64,000 bases of DNA from Burkholderia gladioli (GCF_000959725.1 NZ_CP009322.1:2108001-2172000), one strand, 5' to 3'; counted from the first letter of the stretch, positions 1 to 11,002 are shown. Notes: a model not told the origin generated them from the sequence alone. A program made the numbers and translations.

Positions 1-491
1 TGCCCGATCTGATCGCGGGCACCGGGCTGTCGCGCGGCAGTCTCTACAAGGCGTTCGGCGACAAGAAGGGCCTGCTGCTGGCCGCGCTCGACCTGTACAT
101 GGCCGACGGCCTCAAGGCGACCGCCGACATCCTCGCGCAGCCCGGCGCCGTGAAGGACGCCATTCGCGATTCGCTGCTGCGCTACGCCCGTCTTTCGCTC
201 GGCGCCGCCGGGCGACGCGGCTGCCTGGTGGTGGCAATGACCACGGAAATGGCCGCGCACGATGCCGAGGTCGCGGAACGCAGCGGCCGCATGTTCCGCC
301 GCCTGCAGCAGCTTTATGCCGGCGCGATCGTGCGCGGCCAGGCGAGCGGCGAGGTTGCCGAACGCGACGAGCAGGTGCTGGCGCGCTTCCTGGTCTGTCA
401 GATCGAGGGAATGCGCGTGCTGGGCAAGACCGGCATGGACGAAGCGGACATGCTCGCGCTGGTCGACAGCACGATGCGCATCCTCGACTGA
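1..491 (+). CDS. TetR/AcrR family transcriptional regulator (N-terminus outside window)
   Basis: This is the C-terminal part of a TetR-type repressor. The reading frame is already open at base 3 and ends with TGA at 489-491, so the start lies left of the window. The first visible residues contain the recognition-helix signature GLSRGSLYKAFGDK, followed by the usual all-helical ligand-binding domain with a conserved RGCLVV segment near its middle. TetR proteins act as dimers that repress a nearby gene until a ligand binds. The MFS exporter gene follows 48 bases downstream in the same direction, and a perfect inverted repeat sits between them, so the exporter is the likely target. The ligand cannot be told from the sequence. 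Confidence 0.92.
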   Translation, partial: PDLIAGTGLSRGSLYKAFGDKKGLLLAALDLYMADGLKATADILAQPGAVKDAIRDSLLRYARLSLGAAGRRGCLVVAMTTEMAAHDAEVAERSGRMFRRLQQLYAGAIVRGQASGEVAERDEQVLARFLVCQIEGMRVLGKTGMDEADMLALVDSTMRILD

Positions 492-507
492 TTTTTTTGC
501 TCAATTT

Positions 508-523
508 GGAACCGAATGGTTCC
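508..523. promoter_or_regulatory. Candidate TetR operator between regulator and exporter
   Basis: A perfect inverted repeat GGAACC-GAAT-GGTTCC lies in the 48-base gap between the TetR gene and the MFS start codon. Six-base arms with a four-base spacer suit a TetR dimer. Its position would let the repressor block transcription entering the exporter gene. That the upstream TetR protein binds it is inference. Confidence 0.5.
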
Positions 524-539
524 GTAACAAGGCTCATTC

Positions 540-2018
540 ATGTCCTCAAACACGCCCCTTTCACCCGATCCGCGCCGCTGGGCCATGTTCTCGATCCTGT
601 TGGTCGGCGCCTTCCTGCCACCCCTGGATTTCTTCATCGTCAACGTCGCGCTGCCCTCGATCCAGGGGGAACTGGGCACCTCCTCCTCGGCCGAGCAACT
701 GGTCATTTCCTCCTATGCGGCGTGCTATGCCGTGACGCTCATCACCGGCGGCCGGCTGGGAGATCTGTTCGGCCGCGGACGCATGTTCTTCCTCGGCCTG
801 ACCGGCTTCGCGGCGGCATCCTTGCTGTGCGGCATCGCGTGGTCGCCGTGGACGCTCATCATTGGACGCGCCTTGCAGGGCGTGACGGCGGCCATCATGG
901 CGCCGCAGGCACTCGCCTCGATCCAGGCGATCTTCCCGGAAACGGAAAAATCGCTCGCGCTGAGCCTCTATGGCGCGGTCTTCGGCCTGGCCTCGGTGAT
1001 CGGGCAGGCGCTGGGCGGCATCCTGATTTCGCTGAACCTGTTCGGCATGGCCTGGCGCACGATCTTCCTCGTCAACCTGCCGGTGGCGATCCTGGTGGTG
1101 CTGTTCGGCATTCCCCTGCTGAAGGAGACGCGTGCGGAACACGCCCGCAAGCTGGACCTGGTCGGCACGGCGCTGTCGATGGCGACGCTGGGCGCGCTGA
1201 TCGTGCCGCTGATCGAGGGGCGTGCAGCGGGTTGGCCGCTGTGGTCATGCCTCTGCCTGGGCGCGGTGCCGGCATTGGCATGGATCTTCTGGCGCTACGA
1301 AAGCCGGCTTGCCGGCAAGGGCGGCGCCCCGCTGCTCGATCCGACCGCCCTGCGGGCGCCGGGCCTGGGCCGCGCATTGCTGGTCGCCCTGCTGTTCTAT
1401 GCGATCGCCGCCTTCTTCCTGCTGTTCTCCGTCTACCTGCAAAACGCCCTGCACGTCGACGCCTTGAGCGCGGGCCTCGTGTTCCTGCCGTTCGGCGCGG
1501 GCTTCCTGCTGGGCCCCTTGTCCACGCCGCTGGCCGCGCGCATGCTCGGCGCCTATGTCAATCCGTTCGGCATGGGCCTGGAAGTGCTCGGCTTTGGCGG
1601 CCTGGCCGGCTTGATCGCGGCCTCGCCGGCCGGCATGCCGCCCGCCTCCGCGCCGCTTGCCATCGCGCTTTTCACGATCGGCTTCGGACAAGGGCTCGCG
1701 CTGCCGACGCTGATGCGGATGGTGACCGGCCGCGTCGCGCCGACCATGTCGGGCATGATCGCCGGCATCGCCAGCTCGACCCTGCAGATCAGCACCGCGC
1801 TCAGCGTCGCGGTCATCGGCGGGATTTTCTATACCGTGCTCGGCTCGCGCCAGGACCCGGCGTCGATCGCGCACGCCTTCGTGATCGCGATGCTCTGTAT
1901 CGCCTTCTGCCTTGCCGTCGGCGCCACGCTCAGCCTCACCCTCGCCCGGAAACCCGCGACACGGAGCCCGGCGGGCGCCCGCCTCGCGGCGGCACTCGAG
2001 CCGGGCAAGCGCTCCTGA
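540..2018 (+). CDS. MFS drug/export transporter, DHA2 (EmrB/QacA-like) family
   Basis: A 492-residue integral inner-membrane protein with the segment pattern of the 14-helix DHA2 group of proton-driven exporters. The MFS motif A is visible as GGRLGDLFGRGR after the second helix, and a glycine-rich stretch GQALGGILIS lies in the fifth helix region (motif C area), typical of drug:H+ antiporters. The first helix carries the DHA2-like FFIVNVALPSI. It lies directly behind the TetR gene with an inverted repeat between them, the usual arrangement of a ligand-induced efflux pump. The substrate is unknown. The start ATG at 540 follows the AAGGCTC stretch, a weak ribosome binding site. Confidence 0.92.
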   Translation: MSSNTPLSPDPRRWAMFSILLVGAFLPPLDFFIVNVALPSIQGELGTSSSAEQLVISSYAACYAVTLITGGRLGDLFGRGRMFFLGLTGFAAASLLCGIAWSPWTLIIGRALQGVTAAIMAPQALASIQAIFPETEKSLALSLYGAVFGLASVIGQALGGILISLNLFGMAWRTIFLVNLPVAILVVLFGIPLLKETRAEHARKLDLVGTALSMATLGALIVPLIEGRAAGWPLWSCLCLGAVPALAWIFWRYESRLAGKGGAPLLDPTALRAPGLGRALLVALLFYAIAAFFLLFSVYLQNALHVDALSAGLVFLPFGAGFLLGPLSTPLAARMLGAYVNPFGMGLEVLGFGGLAGLIAASPAGMPPASAPLAIALFTIGFGQGLALPTLMRMVTGRVAPTMSGMIAGIASSTLQISTALSVAVIGGIFYTVLGSRQDPASIAHAFVIAMLCIAFCLAVGATLSLTLARKPATRSPAGARLAAALEPGKRS

Positions 2019-2148
2019 TAACCGGTCTCGGCAGGCATCTCACACGATTTATTCGCATTGCAAATCAAACGACGAAGCGTCGCCGGTCGCCACGCGCGAC
2101 GCTTCGCATCCGAACCGACCGTCCATCAGTCTGAATTGGAGGCTTCCC

Positions 2149-2457
2149 ATGTACTTCATCGTTTCCTATCGTCGTGCCCCAGGTATGCGGTTCGATTCCC
2201 GATACTATGTCGAGCAACATATCCCCCTCGTGGAAAAAACGTGGAAGCCGTTTGGGCTCGACTACATCGACGCGTTTTTCCCATCCCGGGAGGACAGCGA
2301 CGTGATCGTGGTGGCGATGTGCCGTTTCAAGGATCGCGCGGCACTGGACGCCGCCCTCGCGGCCGAGGAAACCGCAATCATCATGGCCGATATCGAGAAG
2401 TACACCGATGGCGAGCCGGACCGGCATGTCACGGAGGTGTTTCAGCTTTCCCGGTGA
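2149..2457 (+). CDS. EthD family small protein
   Basis: A 102-residue protein beginning MYFIVSYRR. It has the ferredoxin-like fold pattern of the EthD/stress-responsive alpha-beta barrel group: a first beta strand, a KxGMRFD-like turn (APGMRFDSRYY), then H-I-P-L-V at positions 24-28, and a C-terminal beta strand ending VTEVFQ. EthD relatives accompany degradation or biosynthetic enzymes and probably bind or protect small organic molecules. No specific role can be assigned. The frame is open further upstream, but the ATG at 2149 is preceded by TTGGAGG at 2137-2143, which fixes the start. It follows the MFS exporter by 130 bases and may be part of the same regulon. Confidence 0.82.
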   Translation: MYFIVSYRRAPGMRFDSRYYVEQHIPLVEKTWKPFGLDYIDAFFPSREDSDVIVVAMCRFKDRAALDAALAAEETAIIMADIEKYTDGEPDRHVTEVFQLSR

Positions 2458-2474
2458 GCGAATATCCGCCGGCT

Positions 2475-2763
2475 TCAGAACACCAGGACCAAGGTCGTAT
2501 AGGCGTTGAGCGAGCTGCCTCGCTTCGGCGAGAACGTGGGATTGTCCGTATAGATCAGCGCGGATTGAAGATACACGCCCTGCCTCACGCGGTAAGCGTA
2601 GGAGATCGACAGATTGGTCGTCGCGTTCGCGTAGTCCGCGCCCGACAACGCCGCATTGCGCTTCAACCAGTTGCTGTACTGGTTCCTTGAAATGCCGAAG
2701 GCAAGAAGATCCTAGGGACGAGATTCGAACGGCGCCAGGCTGTAGATCGAAGCACCGAACGCG
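2475..2763 (-). pseudogene. Remnant of an OprB-type carbohydrate porin (3' end only)
   Basis: The minus strand encodes the last beta strands of an OprB-family carbohydrate-selective outer-membrane porin. Recognisable segments are AFGISRNQYSNW, NLSISYAYRV, the penultimate strand with IYTDNPTF and a C-terminal strand ending LVLVF with terminal Phe, the usual BAM recognition signal. Reading further upstream in the same frame gives FGASIYSLAPFESRP and then an in-frame TAG at about 2713-2715. The remaining several hundred residues of a porin are absent because the region is occupied by the oppositely oriented aminotransferase gene. This is a truncated and interrupted copy, not a functional gene. 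The family call rests on the C-terminal pattern only. Confidence 0.72.
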
Positions 2764-3942
2764 ATGGGCAGGTATCTCACGCTGCCGGCCTCGACGGACA
2801 GCCCCGCCTCGCTGTGGGATCACTCGCAGCCGCAAGGTTTCATCGATCTCTCGCACAACTTCCCCGAACACGCGCCGGGCATGGCCGGCGCGCATGCGCT
2901 GCTGGGGACCCAACTGCGCGTGGAAGATGCCGCGCGCCTGCTCGCCACGCAGGTGGATGCCGGCCATGTCGCGCATCGCACCGCCGCGGCACGCTGGCTC
3001 GACAGTCGCGGCGTGCCGGCCGTGGCGGACCATCTGGTCGTGACCTGCGGAGCCCAGCATGGCCTGTTGCTCGCGCTCGGCGCGCTGACGCGGCCCGGCG
3101 ACATCGTGCTGACCGAGGAGCTGACCTATTACGGCCTGAAGTCGGCCGCCGCGATGATGGGGCGTTCGCTGGTGGGCGTGCGCATGGATGCCGAAGGCCT
3201 GCTGCCGGAAGCGCTCGACATGGCTTGCCAACGCTCGGGCGCGAAGGTGCTGTTCTGCTGCCCCACCCTCCACAACCCCACCACCGCCACCATGAGCGCC
3301 GCGCGCCGGCGCGAGATCGTCGAGGTCTGCCGGCGCCGCGATCTCCTGATCGTCGAAGACGACGTCTATGGCTGGATGCCCGAGGAAGCGCTGCCCTGCC
3401 TGGCGATTCTGGCGCCGGAGCGCACCACCTACGTGACAGGCCTGTCGAAGCTGGTCGGGCCGGGCTTGCGCATCGGTTTCGTCGTCACGCCGCCGCAGCA
3501 TGTCCACGCGCTGGGCGTCGCGTTGCGTGCCACCACCCTGATGGCATCGCCGCTCAACGCGGCGATGGCGACCAGCGTATTGGAATCCGGCGAGATGACC
3601 CACATCGTCGAGACGATCCGGGAAGAAACCCGGGCACGACAGGCGCTGGTCGCGGCGAGCCTGCCGGCATCGGCGATCGTGACGCGCCCGGGCGCGTTCT
3701 ATTTCGGACTGCGTACCGGCAACCACCAGACCGGGCAGGGTTTCGCCCGCGCCGCGGAGGCAGCCGGAATCGGCGTCACGCCCTACGATCTTTTCGAGGC
3801 CACGCCCCTGACCGGCAGCACCCTGGTACGCGTGTGCCACAACGCGGCCCCCGATCGCGACAGCCTGCGCCGGGCCCTGGCGGGACTGGCGCGGATGCTC
3901 GACCAGCCGGTCGCGGCGCCCCCGTTCAGGCAGGGGATCTGA
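2764..3942 (+). CDS. PLP-dependent aminotransferase-like protein; MocR-type lacking its GntR DNA-binding domain
   Basis: A 392-residue fold-type I aminotransferase domain. Key residues are visible: N171 in HNPTT, D199/D200 in EDDVYG, the Schiff-base lysine K229 in TGLSKL and the PGLRIG motif with R236. These motifs, and the N-terminal linker leading into IDLSHNFP, match the C-terminal half of MocR/PdxR regulators, which normally carry an N-terminal GntR winged helix of about 70-80 residues. Here the frame is closed by TAG at 2743-2745, so no such domain precedes the ATG. The start abuts the broken porin, so the gene was probably decapitated by a rearrangement. It may still be an aminotransferase, or be dead as a regulator. 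Confidence 0.8.
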   Translation: MGRYLTLPASTDSPASLWDHSQPQGFIDLSHNFPEHAPGMAGAHALLGTQLRVEDAARLLATQVDAGHVAHRTAAARWLDSRGVPAVADHLVVTCGAQHGLLLALGALTRPGDIVLTEELTYYGLKSAAAMMGRSLVGVRMDAEGLLPEALDMACQRSGAKVLFCCPTLHNPTTATMSAARRREIVEVCRRRDLLIVEDDVYGWMPEEALPCLAILAPERTTYVTGLSKLVGPGLRIGFVVTPPQHVHALGVALRATTLMASPLNAAMATSVLESGEMTHIVETIREETRARQALVAASLPASAIVTRPGAFYFGLRTGNHQTGQGFARAAEAAGIGVTPYDLFEATPLTGSTLVRVCHNAAPDRDSLRRALAGLARMLDQPVAAPPFRQGI

Positions 3943-4077
3943 GGGCCGCACGAAACAGGCGTCGTGCGAAGCAGCGGCAAGCCATTCGCTCGCTCGCGGC
4001 TCGCGCGGACCCGAGCAAGTGCAAGGAGTTCGCCATTACACAACGCCAGTGATTGGCGAGCGCTGGCGCTCCCCGCC

Positions 4078-5622
4078 TCAACCGATACCGAGCGCCTGCA
4101 ACACTGGCAGATGAAGCTCGGCGAAGCGCCTGGCCTGTGCCACCCGTTCCGCCAACGAAACCGCCGTATCCCCGGGTGGCGCCGCGACATTCAGCACGCC
4201 TTCGGCGAATTCGGCCCACTGCACCGGGTCCGGTTTGTCCTGCCGCCGCGCCAGCAGGAACAATTGTGCAACGCGCGGCATCAGTACCCCCGAGCCCGCC
4301 ACCGGGCTCGCCAGGAACCCTACCTCGTCGCTCGTGCGCGCCGCTTCGCAGATCGCCACATTCAGACGCTCCGCACCTGCGCGAGCACGGTCGATTTGTT
4401 CGTCATCCTGCGCATTGAGCAGCGCTCCCGTGCCGATCAGCAGTGTGACAGCCTTGACGATCCGCTCGAGCGTGATGCCTCGCGCGCGAAGTGCCTGCTC
4501 GATCTTGCCAAGCGCGGTGGGTTGGTGGTCGGCCAGCACGTCGAGGATCGGGCCGTACAGGGCTTCGGGCAAGGCCGCCTCGCCCAAGGTGCCGCGTACC
4601 TTCAGGATCACCGAGGCCCGTGGCAAGGCCAGGACCACGCGATGTGCGCGCAAGGCGGCATCGCGCGCCGCGTCGTCGAGCCGGCGCGGCGCCTTGATCC
4701 AGTAGTCGCGCCGCAGCGACCGGTTGAGACAGACATCGCGCACGGTCTCGCGCAAGCCGATGTCGGCGATCTGCGCCAGCATCGCGCGTTGCGCCGCGTC
4801 GAGATGGATCTCCTCCGCCCGGTCGCGGTAGTCGGCGGAGCCGGCGTAGATCAGCCCGGCATCCGTCAGCGACGCGTGGACCTCCTGGAACAACATCGCG
4901 CGCCAGTCACGATTGAAATACTCGTGCGCCAGATAGCGCGGGTCCGCCCGCGACAGGGCCTCGACGCGTTCGGCCAGCAGCGGGTTCACCACGGCGTAAC
5001 CGGGCTGGGTCGCAAACACGCCGCGAACAAAATCGATCGCGGCCTTCACGCGCATGGCGATCGCCTGCTCGGTGGGCACGGCCTCGCGGGCCTTGACGGC
5101 ATCGGCGGCGGCGTTGAAATGGAAATGCCGGTACAGCAACTCGCGCACCGGCAGCATCGGTGTCCAGCCCGGCTGGGTGTTGTAGCTGAGATAGAGCACA
5201 CCGCCCGGTTTCAGCTTGCGAGCGATGAACTCGCCGATCAGCCCGCGATTCTCCTCGGAAACCCAGCTCCAGATGCCGTGCATGCCGATGAAATCGAAAT
5301 CAGGCAGGTCGTCGCGCAGGCAGAATGTCGAAAAACTCTCGCCGGACAGGCTCGCCTGCGATCCGGCATGCTGCGCGAGCCGTTGCGCGAAACCGGCGTG
5401 GGCCGCGTTGAAGTCGGTGCCATGCCAGCGCGTGGTGGAACCGGCCGCATGAATGTTGACGCTGACGCCGTAGCCGAATCCGAGCTCGCAGGCGGTCTCG
5501 ACGGCAGGTACCGCGAACCCCGCCTGCAGCAAGGGAAGCTTCAGCCGCAGCGGGTTCAGTTCATCGCAATAGCCGAACGTGTAGGCCACCTCGTCCACGC
5601 TACCCACATTCCAGTTGTTCAT
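4078..5622 (-). CDS. SAM-dependent methyltransferase with methyltransferase regulatory domain
   Basis: A 514-residue protein. The N-terminal third is a class I SAM-dependent methyltransferase: motif I is ELGFGYG at residues 46-52, a later GTDFN acidic loop would contact the ribose, and FDFIGMHGIWSWV is the post-motif strand. The centre and C-terminus match the methyltransferase regulatory domain (PF10119 type), for instance HEYFNRDWRAMLFQEV and the winged-helix-like tail. Such proteins are found in Burkholderia near surface glycan or flagellar loci, but no such genes are adjacent here. Target unknown. The ATG at 5622 is preceded on its strand by a purine-rich stretch after a run of AAACCCC. 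It stands as a single gene between the aminotransferase and the tRNA. Confidence 0.85.
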   Translation of the reverse strand: MNNWNVGSVDEVAYTFGYCDELNPLRLKLPLLQAGFAVPAVETACELGFGYGVSVNIHAAGSTTRWHGTDFNAAHAGFAQRLAQHAGSQASLSGESFSTFCLRDDLPDFDFIGMHGIWSWVSEENRGLIGEFIARKLKPGGVLYLSYNTQPGWTPMLPVRELLYRHFHFNAAADAVKAREAVPTEQAIAMRVKAAIDFVRGVFATQPGYAVVNPLLAERVEALSRADPRYLAHEYFNRDWRAMLFQEVHASLTDAGLIYAGSADYRDRAEEIHLDAAQRAMLAQIADIGLRETVRDVCLNRSLRRDYWIKAPRRLDDAARDAALRAHRVVLALPRASVILKVRGTLGEAALPEALYGPILDVLADHQPTALGKIEQALRARGITLERIVKAVTLLIGTGALLNAQDDEQIDRARAGAERLNVAICEAARTSDEVGFLASPVAGSGVLMPRVAQLFLLARRQDKPDPVQWAEFAEGVLNVAAPPGDTAVSLAERVAQARRFAELHLPVLQALGIG

Positions 5623-5804
5623 CTGTCGTTTTCCAGGGGTTTGCGGTTAGGGACGACGATGCCTCTTTCACGGCACGCGAGCCTTGAGACTAGCTGCCTT
5701 GAGCTGCCCATGCATTTTGCAGTATCTCTTTTAGCAAGCGATGCCCGTCCAGCCTCCCCTGCAAGGGATGCACAGACTCAGGCAGACATGCTCGGAGGGA
5801 AGTG

Positions 5805-5880
5805 TGGTGGGCCCGGCGGGGTTCGAACCCGCGACCAATCGATTATGAGTCGACTGCTCTAACCGCTGAGCTACAGGCCC
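5805..5880 (-). tRNA. tRNA-Ile2 (anticodon CAT, lysidine-modified)
   Basis: A 76-base tRNA on the minus strand with a 7-bp acceptor stem (GGGCCTG paired with CGGGCCC, one G-T), D-arm AGCTCAGCGGTTAGAGC, anticodon loop CTCATAA and T-loop GTTCGAA, ending in an encoded CCA at 5805-5807. The CAT anticodon could mean Met, but the body resembles bacterial tRNA-Ile2, in which TilS converts C34 to lysidine to read AUA, rather than elongator tRNA-Met. No duplicated 3' end or integrase lies nearby, so it is not an obvious integration site. Confidence 0.92.
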
Positions 5881-5972
5881 TGATCTGACGCAGTGGGAAG
5901 ACTGCATTGACGCGCGCCCCGGCAGACTACACTCGGGGACGGCATTGTACCGAACAATTGGGGAGAGAAGAA

Positions 5973-6001
5973 CCGCCGCCGACCTTCACGGCCGGCGGCG
6001 G
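5973..6001 (-). terminator. Hairpin downstream of rpoD
   Basis: A GC-rich stem (CCGCCGCCGACC / GGCCGGCGGCGG, one mismatch, loop TTCAC) begins 19 bases beyond the rpoD stop. On the minus strand it is followed by TTCTTCTCTCC, a broken T-rich tail. It is the likely end of the rpoD transcript. Confidence 0.6.
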
Positions 6002-6019
6002 CCACATGCTTGACGCCGA

Positions 6020-8437
<2,418 letters not shown>

Positions 8438-8485
8438 TGCGAATCTCGCCTTTGTGCTTAGAAAACAAACCGCTGAAAACCTTGT

Positions 8486-8494
8486 ATTATAGCA
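8486..8494 (-). promoter_or_regulatory. Extended -10 promoter in front of rpoD
   Basis: On the minus strand the sequence reads TGC-TATAAT, a perfect -10 box with the TGn extension, about 50 bases upstream of the rpoD start codon and just after dnaG. No good -35 hexamer is seen, as expected for an extended -10 site. It would give rpoD expression independent of the rpsU promoter. Confidence 0.6.
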
Positions 8495-8498
8495 CGTT

Positions 8499-8522
8499 GG
8501 GGTAGGCCTCTCGCCCTACCCC
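8499..8522. other. Hairpin between dnaG and rpoD
   Basis: An 8-bp perfect stem (GGGGTAGG / CCTACCCC, 8-base loop) starts 13 bases past the dnaG stop on the minus strand. It is not followed by a T-run, so it is not a typical Rho-independent terminator. It may be an RNA processing or stability element in the operon transcript, comparable in position to the processing site between E. coli dnaG and rpoD. Confidence 0.45.
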
Positions 8523-8534
8523 GTTGTTCCTCGT

Positions 8535-10415
8535 TTACAGTCCCAGTTTTGCCTTCATGTCCGTGCGTGCGCGATTGAGCGCCATCAGCTCGGTCAATTC
8601 CTCTGGAGAATGCGTCGACTGGCGCGACAACTGGTTAAGCCGGTCGTTGCAGGCGTCGTAGCGCATCTTCAGCACGGCAGCCTTCAGTTCCTCCCCCGCG
8701 ATCCGTTCGCGCTCGCGCACGGCCTCCTGGCCGGCCTCGTCCTCGGGGCTTTGCAGCAGCAGCTCCCGGACGTTTTCATCATAGTCGAGAATTTCGCGGA
8801 AGATTTCGTCGTAGGTTTCGGCGTTCGTCGTATTGCGGAGAACGTCTGACAACAGCCGGAATTCGGCCGCATCGCCCAGCTCCCGCGAGATCGCCAACAC
8901 CTCGTCGAATAGCTCCCCATTTCTAGGCAAGCCGCGTAGGGTCGCAACATCATCCTCGTCGAGCAGGGCCACGATGCGCGGGTACATCACCAGGTTGCGC
9001 AGCGTGCGTTTCTCGTGGTCGGTCACGCGGCGCCGGTCGGCGCGCGCGGGCGCCTGGCGGGCCGGCGCGGCGATCCGCGCGTCGACGTCGCTCAGCCCCG
9101 CCACTTCCTCGAACGGGATGTTCAGGCGATCGGCGAACATGTGCATGATCTGCGCGCGCAAGGCATTGGCCGGCAAGGCCTGCAGCAGCGGCTTCGCCTC
9201 GAACAGCGCCTTGGCGCGCCCTTCCGGCTGGTCGAGCTCCTTGCCGGCGATCGCCTCGTTGAGCAGGAACTGCGACAGCGGCATGGCGCGGCGCACCTGG
9301 TCCGAGAACGCCTCGGCGCCGAATTCGCGCACGTAGCTGTCGGGATCATGCTCGGTCGGCAGGAACAGGAAACGGATCGTGCGATTGTCGGCCGCGTGCG
9401 GCAGGCAGGCCTCGAGCGCGCGGCGGGCGGCGCGGCGGCCGGCCGCGTCGCCGTCGAAGCTGAACACCACCGTGTCGGTCTGCCGGAGCAGCTTCTGCAC
9501 GTGGATCGGCGTGCAGGCCGTGCCGAGCGTGGCCACCGCGTTCGGAAAACCGAGCTGGGCGAGGGCCACCACGTCCATGTAGCCCTCCACCACCAGCGCG
9601 TACTTCTGGTCGCGGATCGCGAGGCGCGCCTCGAACAGCCCGTACAGCTCGCTGCCCTTGTTGAACAGCGGCGTCTCGGGCGAGTTGAGGTACTTCGGCT
9701 CGCCCGAGTCGAGCACGCGGCCGCCGAAGCCGATCACGTTGCCCTTCACGTTGCGGATCGGGAACATGATCCGCTCGCGGAAGCGATCGTAGCGGCGCGC
9801 GGTGCCCTGCGCGTCGGTCTTCTCGCTGACGATCACCAGGCCCGCGTCGACCAGCGTGTCGGCGCGGTAGTCCTCGAAGGCTGTCTCGAGGTTCTGCCAG
9901 CCGTCGGGCGCGTAACCGAGCCCGAAGCGCATCGCGATCTCGCCGGTCAGGCCGCGCTTCTTCAGGTACTGGATCGCATTGGTCGCGCCGCGCAACTGCT
10001 TGCGGTAATAGTCGCTGGCCGTCTGCATCACGTCGGTCAACGCGGTGGTGACCGATTTCGAGGCGGCCGGCAGCGAGCTGCCCTCGCCGCCGTAGCCGCC
10101 ACCGCCCCCGCCGCGCATCGAGGGCTCATGCGGGACGGTCAAGCCGACCGACTGCGCGAGTTCCTGCACGGCCTCGGGGAAGCTCAGCCCGGCATGCTCC
10201 ATCAGGAAGCCGATCGCGGTGCCGTGGGCGCCGCAGCCAAAGCAGTGATAGAACTGCTTGGTCGGGCTGACGGTGAACGACGGGCTCTTCTCGTTGTGGA
10301 ACGGGCAGAGCCCCATGAAATTGGCGCCGCCCTTCTTGAGCTGGACGAAGCGGCCCACCACGTCGACGATATCGACGCGGTTCAGCAGATCCTGGAGAAA
10401 GGAACTCGGAATCAC
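8535..10415 (-). CDS. dnaG: DNA primase DnaG
   Basis: A 626-residue primase that makes RNA primers for lagging-strand synthesis with the DnaB helicase. The N-terminal CHC2 zinc ribbon is complete: C37, H40, C58 and C61 (LCPFHNEKSPSF, YHCFGCGAHG). The central TOPRIM domain shows VVEGYMD, which supplies the metal-binding acidic residue, and SFDGDAAGRRA. The C-terminal helicase-binding region is predicted helical. A Gly-rich spacer (MRGGGGGGYGGEG) joins zinc and catalytic domains. The gene follows yqeY after a gap of about 50 bases and precedes rpoD, the classical macromolecular synthesis order. Confidence 0.98.
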   Translation of the reverse strand: MIPSSFLQDLLNRVDIVDVVGRFVQLKKGGANFMGLCPFHNEKSPSFTVSPTKQFYHCFGCGAHGTAIGFLMEHAGLSFPEAVQELAQSVGLTVPHEPSMRGGGGGGYGGEGSSLPAASKSVTTALTDVMQTASDYYRKQLRGATNAIQYLKKRGLTGEIAMRFGLGYAPDGWQNLETAFEDYRADTLVDAGLVIVSEKTDAQGTARRYDRFRERIMFPIRNVKGNVIGFGGRVLDSGEPKYLNSPETPLFNKGSELYGLFEARLAIRDQKYALVVEGYMDVVALAQLGFPNAVATLGTACTPIHVQKLLRQTDTVVFSFDGDAAGRRAARRALEACLPHAADNRTIRFLFLPTEHDPDSYVREFGAEAFSDQVRRAMPLSQFLLNEAIAGKELDQPEGRAKALFEAKPLLQALPANALRAQIMHMFADRLNIPFEEVAGLSDVDARIAAPARQAPARADRRRVTDHEKRTLRNLVMYPRIVALLDEDDVATLRGLPRNGELFDEVLAISRELGDAAEFRLLSDVLRNTTNAETYDEIFREILDYDENVRELLLQSPEDEAGQEAVRERERIAGEELKAAVLKMRYDACNDRLNQLSRQSTHSPEELTELMALNRARTDMKAKLGL

Positions 10416-10467
10416 GATACAGGCGTGGACAGGAACCGGCGGACGCCACGAGGCGCCCGCCCGACGC

Positions 10468-10914
10468 TCACTTCGACAGGGCGGCCTTGACGCTCGCGGA
10501 CACGGCCGTCATGTCGGCCTTGCCGGCCAGCTTGGCCTTCAGCACGCCCATCACCTTGCCCATGTCCTGCGGGCCGGCCGCGCCCACCTCGACGATCGCG
10601 GTCCGCACCGCGTCGGCCACCTCGGCCTCCGAGAGCTGCGCCGGCATGTACGCAACCAGCACCGCCACTTCCGACTGCTCCTGCGCGACCAGGTCGTCGC
10701 GGCCGGCGGCCTGGAACTGGGTGATCGAATCCTTGCGCTGCTTGAGCATCTTGTCGACCACAGCCACCACGCCGGCGTCGTCGATCGTGATGCGCTCGTC
10801 CACCTCGCGCTGCTTGATCGCGGCCAGCAGCAGGCGGATCGTGGCGAGCCGCGCGCTGTCCTTCGCGCGCATCGCGGCCTTCATGTCTTCGCTGATCTGG
10901 TCTTTCAAACTCAT
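10468..10914 (-). CDS. yqeY: GatB/YqeY domain protein
   Basis: A 148-residue helical protein starting MSLKDQISEDMKAAMRAKD, the typical YqeY opening. YqeY is homologous to the C-terminal tRNA-binding domain of the GatB amidotransferase subunit. Its own function is not settled, though it probably touches tRNA. An upstream extension of the frame to 10968 runs through the terminator region and lacks family similarity, so the ATG at 10914 is chosen. It lies between rpsU and dnaG, an arrangement common in beta-proteobacteria. Confidence 0.92.
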   Translation of the reverse strand: MSLKDQISEDMKAAMRAKDSARLATIRLLLAAIKQREVDERITIDDAGVVAVVDKMLKQRKDSITQFQAAGRDDLVAQEQSEVAVLVAYMPAQLSEAEVADAVRTAIVEVGAAGPQDMGKVMGVLKAKLAGKADMTAVSASVKAALSK

Positions 10915-10970
10915 TGCTTCACCCGGAGAGAAAAAATACGGAATGCCCGAGCGCCCGGGCATCAACACAA

Positions 10971-11002
10971 AAACCCGCTTGAGAGCTTGCTCAAGCGGGT
11001 TT
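10971..11002 (-). terminator. Terminator/attenuator between rpsU and yqeY
   Basis: A perfect 13-bp stem (AAACCCGCTTGAG / CTCAAGCGGGTTT, loop AGCTTG) followed on the minus strand by TTTTTGTG. It lies about 100 bases beyond the rpsU stop and just before yqeY. In E. coli a comparable terminator separates rpsU from dnaG and lets S21 be made in excess over primase, so partial read-through is likely here. Confidence 0.85.

Noticed and set aside
5805..5880. tRNA-Ile2 as a prophage or island attachment site
   Set aside because: No integrase, no duplicated tRNA 3' end and no change in gene content beside it were seen.
8499..8522. Hairpin after dnaG as a Rho-independent terminator
   Set aside because: There is no T-run on either exit, so it was listed as a structural element only.
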